Positions 15,757 through 23,072 of a stretch of DNA of 33,336 nucleotides are shown here, in pieces; position 1 is the stretch's first letter, and every line of letters starts with the position of its first letter. Below the pieces are notes generated by a model. The model was not told the DNA's origin. It saw only the letters and a program-made list of their open reading frames with translations, and did no database searches. The translations under genes were made by a program, and so were the position numbers. This DNA is from a bacterium (GTDB lineage Bacteria; Chlamydiota; Chlamydiia; Chlamydiales; SM23-39). The stretch is taken from contig JAJZPH010000018.1 of the NCBI GenBank assembly GCA_021811265.1, positions 1-33,336 on the forward strand, in the 5' to 3' direction.

Positions 15757-15810
15757 CCACTATTCCTCTTCTTTTTTCCTATCGCAAAACCAATATTTCT
15801 GCAAGATATC

Positions 15811-16377
15811 CTAAATTCTGGGAACTACTATACCTGTTTGGCCCATATATTTTCCGTTACGATCTTTGTAGGAGGTTTCACACTCTGTACCCGCCCTAAA
15901 AAAAAGCACTTGCGCAAGACCTTCGTTAGCATAAATGACTGCTGGCAAGGGGGTTGTATTTGAAATCTCCAATGTTACATGACCCTCCCATTCCGGTTCA
16001 AAGGGAGTGACGTTTACAATGATCCCACAGCGGGCATAGGTGGATTTGCCAAGACAGACGGTTAAAATATTTCTAGGAATGCGGAAATACTCGATACTGC
16101 GGGCAAGCGCAAAAGAGTTGGGAGGAACAATGCAGACATCTCCTTGCAGGGCCACGAATGAATTTTCATGAAATTTTTTTGGATCTACAATAGAGTTGTA
16201 CACATTGGTAAAAACCTTGAATTCATCTGCTACTCTAAGATCATATCCATAGCTAGAAAGACCATAACTTACTAATTTTCGATTTTCTATTTCCTTAATC
16301 TGTCCATCCACAAATGGTTCGATCATCTTTTTTTCTTTTACTAGTTTGCGAATCTCATGATCGGGCAGTAAAGCCAT
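15811..16377 (-). CDS. dcd: dCTP deaminase
   Basis: This trimeric cytosolic enzyme deaminates dCTP to dUTP and supplies thymidylate synthesis. The start is taken at [13 protein letters not shown], preceded by GGGGGA with 6-base spacing, giving 188 residues; a further 11-codon extension to 16410 is less likely. Family blocks are present: [77 protein letters not shown] (catalytic Glu in LEISNT, conserved Arg/Ser of GKSTYAR) and [12 protein letters not shown]. The C-terminal lid ends [14 protein letters not shown]. It diverges from ruvB; the 160 bases between them must hold both promoters, which I could not pin down. The dcd-ruvB pairing matches CT039-CT040 as recalled. Confidence 0.95.
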   Translation of the reverse strand: MALLPDHEIRKLVKEKKMIEPFVDGQIKEIENRKLVSYGLSSYGYDLRVADEFKVFTNVYNSIVDPKKFHENSFVALQGDVCIVPPNSFALARSIEYFRIPRNILTVCLGKSTYARCGIIVNVTPFEPEWEGHVTLEISNTTPLPAVIYANEGLAQVLFFRAGTECETSYKDRNGKYMGQTGIVVPRI

Positions 16378-16537
16378 AATGTTCCCCCATTTTTGTCGAG
16401 CCGTTTCCAATGCAAATTTTCGAAGAATTCTTGCAGATCAAGAAGAGCCCTTCGCAATTTAGGTATAGAGTACAAATCCTTTTCTTGCTACAGTTTTCTA
16501 TAGGTCGCTTTTGGTTTTTAAAGACATAAAAAGGTTT

Positions 16538-17554
16538 ATGGAAAATCCTTTCATCGAATCCTCTTGGACGCAGCAAGATGAAACCTTTGAACTTCCCCTG
16601 CGCCCCCAACTTTTGCATGATTTTGTGGGACAGCACAAAGTAGTAGAGCAACTAAAAGTTTCCATTGGAGCAGCAAAAGCACGCAATGAAGCGTTGGGCC
16701 ATCTTCTTTTTTCCGGCCCTCCGGGTCTTGGAAAAACCACTCTGGCCAACATCCTAGCAAAAGAATTGAAAAGCCACCTCACGATCACCTCAGGCCCAGT
16801 GATTGAAAAACCATCAGACCTGGCTGGAATCTTGACCAATCTACAGCCCAAAGACATGCTGTTTATCGATGAGATCCACCGTCTTCCCAAAACCGTTGAA
16901 GAGTATCTCTATGCAGCGATGGAGGATTTCTGTTTGGATCTATTGATCGATACGGGGCCCAATGCACGAAGCGTCCAGGTCAAGCTCAACCCCTTTACAT
17001 TAATCGGTGCTACCACGCGCTCCGGACTTTTGAGCAGCCCCTTGCGCTCCCGCTTTCTCTACCAATCCCGATTGGACTATTACGATCCAGAAAGTTTAAA
17101 GAAAATCCTTATGCGCTCTTCGCATCTTCTCCATGCTCCTCTTTCTGAAAAAGCAGCTTTTGCCATTGCGAAAAGAGCACGCGGCACTCCCCGGATTGCC
17201 AATAATCTTCTACGCTGGGTACGCGATTTTGCCACTATCCATCAGATCCAGAAAATTGAAGAGGAAAACATTATTACCGCGCTTGCAATGCTTTCCATCG
17301 ATCATGAAGGACTAGATGAGATGGACAAAAAACTTCTTTCTACTATTATTCACCTCTACCAAGGCGGCCCTGTAGGCATTCAAACTCTTGCTGTTGCCGT
17401 TGGAGAGGATCCTTCGACTCTCTCAGAAGTGTATGAACCCTATTTAATCATGAAGGGCTTTTTGAAACGCACTCTCCGAGGGAGAGAGGCAACCAATTTA
17501 GCATATGAACATCTGGGGCTCCAAAATCCCCACAATCATGGAGATTGCACATGA
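16538..17554 (+). CDS. ruvB: Holliday junction branch-migration helicase RuvB
   Basis: RuvB is the AAA+ motor that drives branch migration with RuvA during recombinational repair. The ATG start (MENPFIESSW) follows AAAAGG at short spacing and gives 338 residues; a TTG at 16511 is less likely. Motifs: LRPQLLHDFVGQ at the N-terminus, Walker A GPPGLGKT (60-67), Walker B LFIDEIHRL (108-116), the RuvA-contacting beta hairpin around DLLIDTGPNARSVQVKLNPF, sensor I LIGATTRSG, arginine finger region SPLRSRF and sensor II GTPRIANNLLRWVRDFA. The C-terminal winged helix includes GGPVGIQTLAVAVGEDPSTLSEVYEPYL. All key positions are intact. The stop overlaps the start of the spoIID-like gene (ATGA). Confidence 0.96.
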   Translation: MENPFIESSWTQQDETFELPLRPQLLHDFVGQHKVVEQLKVSIGAAKARNEALGHLLFSGPPGLGKTTLANILAKELKSHLTITSGPVIEKPSDLAGILTNLQPKDMLFIDEIHRLPKTVEEYLYAAMEDFCLDLLIDTGPNARSVQVKLNPFTLIGATTRSGLLSSPLRSRFLYQSRLDYYDPESLKKILMRSSHLLHAPLSEKAAFAIAKRARGTPRIANNLLRWVRDFATIHQIQKIEEENIITALAMLSIDHEGLDEMDKKLLSTIIHLYQGGPVGIQTLAVAVGEDPSTLSEVYEPYLIMKGFLKRTLRGREATNLAYEHLGLQNPHNHGDCT

Positions 17555-18714
17555 AATTCATCCCATCTTTTTTCATTTTCCTTTTGATCGCTTGCGGATG
17601 CAAGGTTGCGGCAAAAGAAAATTTGCCCACCTCTTCTATCAAGCCGGGAAACATTTTGATTCTTTTGGGAAAAAATTTAGGCTCAGCCAAACTAGAAGTG
17701 AAGGGACCCTATGTGATCACCGATCCAAAAAATGGCGCTCATATCACCTCTTCCTCCAACTGGAAGAATCAACAATTGCGTCCATTTGCTGATGGAATCC
17801 GCTGGGGCGAGGGATTTCCCGGAATTCACCAGATTCGCGTCTCGCCGAAAAAGAATGGCACTCTCTTTTTGAACGGCATGCAATATGAGGGGAGTTTGAA
17901 TATCTATAAAGTAGAAGGTAAGCTCTTTGTCGTCAACGACCTACCCGTAGAGTCTTATTTACATTCCCTGCTTTCGCAAGAGTTCGCCTCTCCCTTAGAA
18001 GGTGAAGTAATGTCTGCGATTGCAATTGCTGCAAGAACCACTGCTTATTATCACGTACAAAATAGCAAAGAGACCTTTTGGCATGTCGATGCAAAAGATG
18101 TGGGCTATCAGGGCTGTGCTCTTGTCACACCAAAATCTCCTATTGACACTGCCATCAATGCAACGCAAAACATTATCCTTCTCCACACACAACAAGATAC
18201 ACAGACCCCATTTCCCGCTCTGTGGACAGAACACAGCGCCGGGAAAACTGCAAGCATAGCTTCCATTTATCGCAAAGAGGTGGTCTGTCCATTGGGAGTG
18301 GAGGCACCTCACGCCCAGGTTGCCAGGAACGCTTCCAAGTGGTTCTATTCAATGCCAAAAGAAAAGCTGGGCCACCTATTGCAAATCGATGGCATCTCTT
18401 CAATCGATCTTTTCGTCGATCCTTCCTCGAACAAAGCTTATGGAGTACGTATCAAAGATCGGAGAGGGAAAAAACATGAAGTGGATTTTGCAACTTTTCA
18501 AAAAAATGTCGGGAAAAACTCTGTTTTAAGCAACGACCTTTCTATCAAACTCAAGGGAAGTGAGGTTGTGTTCAATGGTTATGGAAAGGGCCTTGGCGTT
18601 GGACTTTGTCTCTACTCCGCCTCTGCCATGGCACAAAATGGAGAGATGGCCGATAAGATTTTGGCCAAATTCTTCCCACAAACCGAGCTTGCAAACCTCT
18701 CTTCTGATAAATAA
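17551..18714 (+). CDS. SpoIID-like peptidoglycan lytic transglycosylase
   Basis: This is a 387-residue exported protein with a SpoIID/LytB domain. A hydrophobic leader (FIPSFFIFLLIACGC) has a possible lipobox at LIAC. The domain begins near residue 120 with YEGSLNIYKVEGKLFVVNDLPVESYLHSLLSQEF (the Glu after SQ matches the catalytic Glu of the SpoIID SEM motif), EVMSAIAIAARTTAYYH, the NxTQNIIL strand, WTEHSAGKTASI, and GYGKGLGVGLCLYSASAMAQ, a variant of the GHGVGMSQYGA block. SpoIID cleaves glycan strands after stem-peptide removal; a chlamydial homologue has been reported to act at the division septum (recalled literature on environmental chlamydiae). It is translationally coupled to ruvB by ATGA, and a strong terminator follows 32 bases after its stop. 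Confidence 0.88.
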   Translation: MKFIPSFFIFLLIACGCKVAAKENLPTSSIKPGNILILLGKNLGSAKLEVKGPYVITDPKNGAHITSSSNWKNQQLRPFADGIRWGEGFPGIHQIRVSPKKNGTLFLNGMQYEGSLNIYKVEGKLFVVNDLPVESYLHSLLSQEFASPLEGEVMSAIAIAARTTAYYHVQNSKETFWHVDAKDVGYQGCALVTPKSPIDTAINATQNIILLHTQQDTQTPFPALWTEHSAGKTASIASIYRKEVVCPLGVEAPHAQVARNASKWFYSMPKEKLGHLLQIDGISSIDLFVDPSSNKAYGVRIKDRRGKKHEVDFATFQKNVGKNSVLSNDLSIKLKGSEVVFNGYGKGLGVGLCLYSASAMAQNGEMADKILAKFFPQTELANLSSDK

Positions 18715-18745
18715 CATCTTTTGCGGTTTGCAAAAGTCAACTTTA

Positions 18746-18770
18746 AGCCCAGCAGTCGCTGGGCTTTTTT
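18746..18770 (+). terminator. Rho-independent terminator of the ruvB-spoIID transcript
   Basis: A perfect 8-base stem AGCCCAGC/GCTGGGCT with a 4-base loop is followed directly by a run of T. It lies 32 bases after the spoIID-like stop codon. Confidence 0.93.
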
Positions 18771-18785
18771 ATACAAACAATCGAT

Positions 18786-18945
18786 ATACACAAAGAACTT
18801 GGAAAATCGGTTTCTGGAGCTACGCCAAAAATTCGGGGATCGCAAACTACCCCATATTTCATTAATATTGGATAGCTTGCGATCTTTCAACCGCGAGGAT
18901 TTTCGCTTAAGCTCTAGAAACCGATTTTCCAAGTTCTTTGTGTAT
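18786..18945. repeat. 160-bp palindromic element with near-perfect 36-bp terminal inverted repeats
   Basis: The left arm starts ATACACAAAGAACTTGGAAA (18786) and pairs with the right arm ending at 18945; 35 of 36 outer bases match. The inner part is also inverted-repetitive with mismatches (ATCGCAAACTA on the left, TAGCTTGCGAT on the right), centring on CATATTTCATTAATATTGG. It lies between the terminator and the stop codon of the minus-strand Ntn-hydrolase gene, 4 bases from that stop. No gene lies inside. It could be a MITE-like element; a 16-base copy of its end occurs near 25184. A target duplication could not be made out. Confidence 0.88.
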
Positions 18946-18949
18946 GCCA

Positions 18950-20047
18950 TCAATCTATTGAACTACGATCGGTTAAAATTATTACATTTTTTATATTACT
19001 TGCTGCGATGGGTTTGATTGCAGCACTAACAAAACCCTCGGGAATTACCCTCTTGCTTAGAATGTCGTTCAAGACGAACGTTCTCCAGGATGTTACAGGA
19101 TTAAAACCAGAGATTTTGGCGCCATTAAATTTATATAAAGGCAGGAAGTAATAAATTGAGTTCTTTAAATCACTTAAACTTTCCCATAAAGTAGGATCTT
19201 CATTCACACCAGGAGGCGCCTGAACCGATTGTAATGCTGACATCGCAGTTCTTAATGCATCATTTTCAGACTCTGGGACTGGAAGATGGGAAACAATTTG
19301 GTAGGCACGAACAAAACGGCTTACAGGACTCCAGTCCGGTGGAAGAAGCCTCATATCTACTTTGTCATATTGCTCTGCGTTTCTTTGTTGCCAATCGAGA
19401 GGTGGTTCATTGGTAAGAACTCTGCCTGGGTCTCTATATATTACTGTTTTTCCATCTAACCATTCAATGACTGCTGAGTCCCCAGTTTTATCTCTTATCA
19501 CCACATGCAAGGGCATAAGAAAATATAGGCCCTCGCTTTCTTTTGAAGTAATGGCAGGTACAACATTTTGAACAAATTGAATTTTATTCAAGTTTTGTAA
19601 GGCATCTTCAACGCTGCACGATGTTGCCAAAATGTAATTTATAACATTCAACACTCCCAAACATGGTCGGGGGTCTTCTGCGTTGTAGGTAGGATATTTT
19701 GTGCAAACTCCCAGATACAAAAGCCCAGCATAAACACCAACACCGTTTATACCATCTACCAATGAAGGGCTCCCTTTCCATGGGTATCCTATATATCCAT
19801 ATTTATTTACCCATTGGACTGGTATTTTTGACTTGTCTGGCAAATAAGAATTAACGTCAGCTGTATTTGATTCTCCAACCAAACCTACTCCAAGACCATC
19901 ATTCATGCTCGTACTTACAGAATAATCTGTAGTTCTTGCGACAGCAGTATTGCCATTTCCATAAATAAAAACATTGGTGCAAGCAAGTAACTTGCTAATT
20001 GGGAAAATAATGAAGCTTAAGAAAACAATCAAATATGCTTTTTTCAC
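18950..20047 (-). CDS. Choloylglycine hydrolase/penicillin V acylase family protein (Ntn-hydrolase)
   Basis: This 365-residue protein belongs to the linear-amide C-N hydrolase family (bile salt hydrolase, penicillin V acylase, some N-acyl-homoserine-lactone acylases). An N-terminal signal sequence (AYLIVFLSFIIFPISKLLA) ends directly before Cys23, which after cleavage becomes the N-terminal nucleophile (CTNVFIYG). The other catalytic positions are present: R38 and D41 in ARTTDY, NGVGVYAGLLYLG, GDSAVIEW, N213 in LTNEPP, and SRFVR (R244) near residue 245. It is therefore expected to be an active periplasmic or secreted amide hydrolase; the substrate is not predictable. The start is GTG after AGGAGG. 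The coding region looks more AT-rich than its neighbours, and both flanks are non-operonic (palindrome on one side, SRP RNA on the other), consistent with acquisition. Chlamydiaceae lack it as far as I recall. Confidence 0.88.
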   Translation of the reverse strand: MKKAYLIVFLSFIIFPISKLLACTNVFIYGNGNTAVARTTDYSVSTSMNDGLGVGLVGESNTADVNSYLPDKSKIPVQWVNKYGYIGYPWKGSPSLVDGINGVGVYAGLLYLGVCTKYPTYNAEDPRPCLGVLNVINYILATSCSVEDALQNLNKIQFVQNVVPAITSKESEGLYFLMPLHVVIRDKTGDSAVIEWLDGKTVIYRDPGRVLTNEPPLDWQQRNAEQYDKVDMRLLPPDWSPVSRFVRAYQIVSHLPVPESENDALRTAMSALQSVQAPPGVNEDPTLWESLSDLKNSIYYFLPLYKFNGAKISGFNPVTSWRTFVLNDILSKRVIPEGFVSAAIKPIAASNIKNVIILTDRSSID

Positions 20048-20158
20048 TATTTAGGATCCTCCTGAGTGAGTGAACCGATATTCCCCATATAACCCAAGCG
20101 TCCCAAGAAAATCCATAAAAACCGCATTTTGAAAGCAAAAAATAAACGCATTTTTCAT

Positions 20159-20186
20159 TTGTTGGAATCTTTGCTTCTTGTACAAT
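20159..20186 (+). promoter_or_regulatory. Promoter of the SRP RNA gene
   Basis: TTGTTG, a 16-base spacer and TACAAT place the start of transcription 7 bases downstream at about 20193, exactly where the SRP RNA helix begins. Confidence 0.6.
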
Positions 20187-20192
20187 AGATCC

Positions 20193-20304
20193 GTATACCG
20201 AGGACCTTGTGAAATAAAGAGGTTCGAACCAGGTCAGGACCGGAAGGTAGCATCCTTAAGGACAGTGCTTTATGTCACGAGTCTCTCTTCGGTATACTTT
20301 TTTT
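20193..20304 (+). ncRNA. ffs: Signal recognition particle 4.5S-type RNA
   Basis: This is the small bacterial SRP RNA that binds Ffh and targets nascent membrane proteins. The Ffh-binding domain IV is unmistakable: CCAGGTCAGGACCGGAAGGT followed by AGCATCC, with the GGAA tetraloop and the asymmetric CAGG/AGCA internal loop. The ends pair in a long helix: GTATACCG at 20193 with CGGTATAC ending at 20297, and AATAAAG with CTTTAT further in. A run of seven T after 20297 ends the transcript, giving an RNA of about 105 nt without an Alu domain. The last quarter lies antisense over the end of mazG. GGTTCGAACC inside it mimics a tRNA T-arm but is part of this RNA. Confidence 0.96.
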
Positions 20305-20946
20305 CTCCCAATCAGCAAATCTACCTTCTAGTGCTTGTAAGTGTCTTCTGAGCGTATCTTCGACGGTCAGGTGGCTCACTTCCGCTTTCGCAATGAGATC
20401 GATGAGAGCTTTTCCGAGCTCTTCTTCAGAAGTAAAAGATTTTTTTTCATTCTCTTCCAATAAAAAAGGAGCATTTTTTTTGACTTTTTGAATGATCTTT
20501 TGCGCCCTTGCGAGGAGCGGCAGAGTAGGTGGTATTCCAGAAAGAGCACTGACACGCTTCTTTTCCATCTGTTTTGCTGCTTGCCAGATTTCTTTTACCT
20601 CCTCTGCATCCTTGGCCTTTTTATCTCCAAAAATGTGTGGATGTCTTCGAATTAATTTTTCCGCAGCAGCTTCGATCAAATCTTGAAAAGAAAAAAAGTT
20701 TTTTTCCTCGGCAAGTTTGGATAAAAAGACGATGGTCCACAAAAGATCTGCTGCCTCTTCTTTGATGTGGCTCGCTTCCTGTTCGTCAATAGCTTCGATC
20801 AGCTCATGCACCTCTTCTACTAGATAGGCTTGCAAAGAAAAAAGAGTCTGCTTTTTGTCCCAAGGACATCCTTCAGGTCCGAGCAGTCGATCTGCAATCT
20901 CCAAAAGCGAGCGCGCCTGCATTTCATTCTTCTTTTTTTTCTCCAT
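20275..20946 (-). CDS. mazG: Nucleoside triphosphate pyrophosphohydrolase MazG
   Basis: MazG hydrolyses (d)NTPs, including aberrant ones, to the monophosphate and pyrophosphate. The 223-residue product carries the family blocks GPEGCPWDKKQTLFSLQAYLVEEVHELIEAI (metal-binding EExxE) and EEAADLLWTIVFL (EExxD) in the first domain, with RRHPHIFG after it. A second, shorter half includes PTLPLLARAQKI and a degenerate EELGKALIDLIAKAE. It is shorter than two-domain E. coli MazG (about 263), so the C-terminal domain is reduced. The ATG follows GGAG at 7 bases. It is the last gene of the ssb-pepA operon. Its last 8 codons and stop lie antisense within the SRP RNA gene, so its 3' end is constrained by RNA structure. 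Confidence 0.93.
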   Translation of the reverse strand: MEKKKKNEMQARSLLEIADRLLGPEGCPWDKKQTLFSLQAYLVEEVHELIEAIDEQEASHIKEEAADLLWTIVFLSKLAEEKNFFSFQDLIEAAAEKLIRRHPHIFGDKKAKDAEEVKEIWQAAKQMEKKRVSALSGIPPTLPLLARAQKIIQKVKKNAPFLLEENEKKSFTSEEELGKALIDLIAKAEVSHLTVEDTLRRHLQALEGRFADWEKKSIPKRDS

Positions 20947-20967
20947 CGATTACTCCAGTTTTACTAT

Positions 20968-21114
20968 TTACCAACGCCTAGAACGCACCTCTTTCTCTTC
21001 CGTTTTTTTCACTTTGTCAGAAGAATGCTGAGATGTTGTCGGCGCACAAGAAGGGTCTTGGCAAGAAGCGAAGAAAAAGGCAGCTAGAAAAAGTAAATAT
21101 TCCAGTTTCTTCAT
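20968..21114 (-). CDS. Small lipoprotein, 48 residues
   Basis: The frame begins MKKLEYLLFLAAFFFASC, an n-region with two lysines, a hydrophobic core and a lipobox FASC with Cys18 as the lipidation site. The mature peptide is only about 31 residues, with a second Cys, Ser/Thr-rich then charged (KVKKTEEKEVRSRRW). The ATG lies 5 bases after the stop of the GT9 gene and follows AGAGGTAG; mazG begins 21 bases after its stop. Position inside a tight operon, a proper ribosome-binding site and an intact lipobox all support a real gene. Function unknown; small entericidin- or Lpp-like roles cannot be deduced. Confidence 0.75.
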   Translation of the reverse strand: MKKLEYLLFLAAFFFASCQDPSCAPTTSQHSSDKVKKTEEKEVRSRRW

Positions 21115-21119
21115 AGTCT

Positions 21120-22193
21120 CTACCTCTGTTTTTCATTGATTATTCCTTTAAAAGAATTCCAGACAGGCTCTATTTCTGCAAACGAAACTCTTTTCAGACA
21201 ACTTCCCGTGCTGCATGTGCGCAAATGAGAACAGCTTTTGAGAAAAGTGTGTCCAAAAACGCACTTTCCTTGAAAAGCTGCATGCTGCTTTCCCTCGGGA
21301 TTAAACACTTCGCTTTGCGTAGGCCCAAAGAGGCTAAAGGTCGCAATATGCGGAAGAGTTGCTGCTAAATGGAGCATACAGGAGTCGACCGCCAATAGAA
21401 GATCCATCTTGCTCATCACAGTTTGTACAGCTGGCAAGGAGAGCTTTTCTACAACCATACTTTTCGAAAAGAGAGCACTAAGTTCTGCAACTTCTCTTTT
21501 CTCCTTCTCGCTACCCCAAATGAAATAAAAAAAGGGATCTTTTTCCAAAGCTATTTTTTCCAAAAAGGAGCGCCAAAAACCATGAGAGAGCTTTTTGTTT
21601 TCCCAGCGAGAAGAGGGCGCGACCATCACACGAAATGAATCCTCTTGTTGCAAAAGAGCCTCACAATACTTACGCTCCTCTGGGCGCGTCACTGTCAGCA
21701 GATGCCCATGGAGCCGATAAGGATGTGGATCTTGCAAAAATTTCTGTACAATTTCCAAGTATTGCTGTCGCATGTTTTTCCGAGGATCTGGATCAAAACG
21801 AATGTGCGTAGCAAATATGTTGGGCCACTCGCGCACCGTTTTTTTACCAAATCCGATTTTTTTCCCTCCTCGCGCAAGGAGGGTAAAGAAAGAAGATTTA
21901 CTATTTCCTTGCAGATCAAATATCCAATCATACTTTTTTTTGCGCAAAAGGATAATTTGGCGAAAAAAGGAAAGCAGGTGCGCTGCCGCACCTTTCAGCG
22001 TAATCCCAATGATCTCATCAATTTTAGGATGAGATCTCACAAGCTCTTCGTAATTTTTTTCTACCAGCCAATCGATGGTGGCATGGGGAAGCCTGTCACT
22101 CAAATATTCTATGACGACAAAGGCTTGAAGGATATCTCCCAGCGAAGAGCATTTGACAATTAAAATCTTTTTCTTTTTTTTCAAGACAAACAC
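21120..22193 (-). CDS. Glycosyltransferase family 9 (heptosyltransferase-like)
   Basis: This enzyme resembles the LPS core heptosyltransferases WaaC/WaaF, which add ADP-heptose to the Kdo region at the cytosolic face of the inner membrane. The 357-residue product shows the GT9 features: ILIVKCSSLGDILQAFVVIEYL at the N-terminus, WIFDLQGNSKSS, a mid-protein VMVAPSSRWENKKLSHGFW, IWGSEKEKREVAEL, and the sugar-nucleotide site LLLAVDSCMLHLAA followed by FSLFGPT. In the nucleotide site the usual DTGxxHxA reads DSCMLHLA. The C-terminus is Cys-rich (CVFGHTFLKSCSHLRTCSTGSCLKR), as in several WaaC/WaaF homologues. The first start is GTG at 22193; a TTG at 22184 is better spaced from AAAGG. Chlamydiaceae LPS has no heptose, so this supports an environmental chlamydia; the acceptor is unknown. 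Confidence 0.85.
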   Translation of the reverse strand: MFVLKKKKKILIVKCSSLGDILQAFVVIEYLSDRLPHATIDWLVEKNYEELVRSHPKIDEIIGITLKGAAAHLLSFFRQIILLRKKKYDWIFDLQGNSKSSFFTLLARGGKKIGFGKKTVREWPNIFATHIRFDPDPRKNMRQQYLEIVQKFLQDPHPYRLHGHLLTVTRPEERKYCEALLQQEDSFRVMVAPSSRWENKKLSHGFWRSFLEKIALEKDPFFYFIWGSEKEKREVAELSALFSKSMVVEKLSLPAVQTVMSKMDLLLAVDSCMLHLAATLPHIATFSLFGPTQSEVFNPEGKQHAAFQGKCVFGHTFLKSCSHLRTCSTGSCLKRVSFAEIEPVWNSFKGIINEKQR

Positions 22194-22196
22194 CTT

Positions 22197-23072
22197 TCAA
22201 GACAAGGAAAAACATTGCTTCTCGCCCACTCCTCCCATCACTTGCGAAAAGAGTTCGGGAAGCGGAGAGTCAAACACCATTTTTTTCTTGAGAAAGGGAT
22301 GGAAAAATTCCAAGCGTGCACTATGAAGCAGCAGACGCTCTACATGAGAAGGATAAGAAAATTTCTTTGCATAGACATAATCGCCTAAAATGGGGTGCCC
22401 CCTTTCAAAAAAATGGACGCGGAGCTGGTGGGTTCTTCCCGTCACAGGCTGGCAAAGGACAAGTGTGGCCTTTTTGATTCTTTTGACCACACGAAAAAGG
22501 GTAAGTGCATGTTTTCCCGTTTGCATTGACCCAAAAAGGGTCATCTTTTGGCTTCTTCTAGACAGATAGCTTTCAATCCTTCCATTGTTTTCCGCAACAA
22601 TCCCATCGAGAATGGCAAAGTAAAATTTCTTCACATTTTTTGAAAGAAATTGCGCAACCATTTTTTCCTTTATTTCCTTGCTTTTGGCTACCATCATAAT
22701 GCCGCTTGTCCCCAAGTCGAGCCGATGGACGAAGGTGGACTGTGCCGGAAAAGAGGCAGGCAAATTTTTATCCTCGCAGACAAGGCCAGAGGGTTTTTCA
22801 ATAAGAATAAGAAAGTCATCTTCGTAGAGAATTTGCAGCGCCCCTTGCGTTTCTTGCAACAACCCCTTCCAAAGAGGTGAAATTTCCACACAATCCTTTT
22901 CCTGCAATTTGCGTGAGGTAAAAAGCTCGATGACTCCATTAATTTTGCAAAATCCCTTTTCTACCAACCGCCTTGCCAAACGGTTTGTAAGAGCACACTG
23001 AATTTTAACAAAGGCCAAAAGAGAAGAGCCTTCTTCAAAAGATGAGATGGTAAAAAGAAGAGTTTCTGTCAT
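22197..23072 (-). CDS. RluA-family pseudouridine synthase
   Basis: This enzyme converts uridines of 23S rRNA (or tRNA) to pseudouridine. An S4-type RNA-binding segment is seen at the N-terminus (NRLARRLVEKGFCKINGVI... VEI). The catalytic domain contains ILYEDDFLILIEKPSGLV, the signature HRLDLGTSGIMMVAKS with the catalytic Asp, CQPVTGRTHQLRVHF and HPILGDYVYA. The length of 291 residues fits the RluC/RluD group, but which rRNA sites it modifies cannot be told. The start MTETLLFTISSF lies in an ATGA overlap with the pepA stop; a longer frame to 23168 is antisense-free but covers pepA codons and is rejected. It ends 3 bases before the first GT9 start codon. Confidence 0.9.
   Translation of the reverse strand: MTETLLFTISSFEEGSSLLAFVKIQCALTNRLARRLVEKGFCKINGVIELFTSRKLQEKDCVEISPLWKGLLQETQGALQILYEDDFLILIEKPSGLVCEDKNLPASFPAQSTFVHRLDLGTSGIMMVAKSKEIKEKMVAQFLSKNVKKFYFAILDGIVAENNGRIESYLSRRSQKMTLFGSMQTGKHALTLFRVVKRIKKATLVLCQPVTGRTHQLRVHFFERGHPILGDYVYAKKFSYPSHVERLLLHSARLEFFHPFLKKKMVFDSPLPELFSQVMGGVGEKQCFSLS

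Noticed and set aside
20221-20230. GGTTCGAACC resembling a tRNA T-arm
   Set aside because: No cloverleaf surrounds it and it is part of the SRP RNA.
21645-22163. 172-codon plus-strand frame opposite the GT9 gene
   Set aside because: Antisense shadow with no recognisable features.
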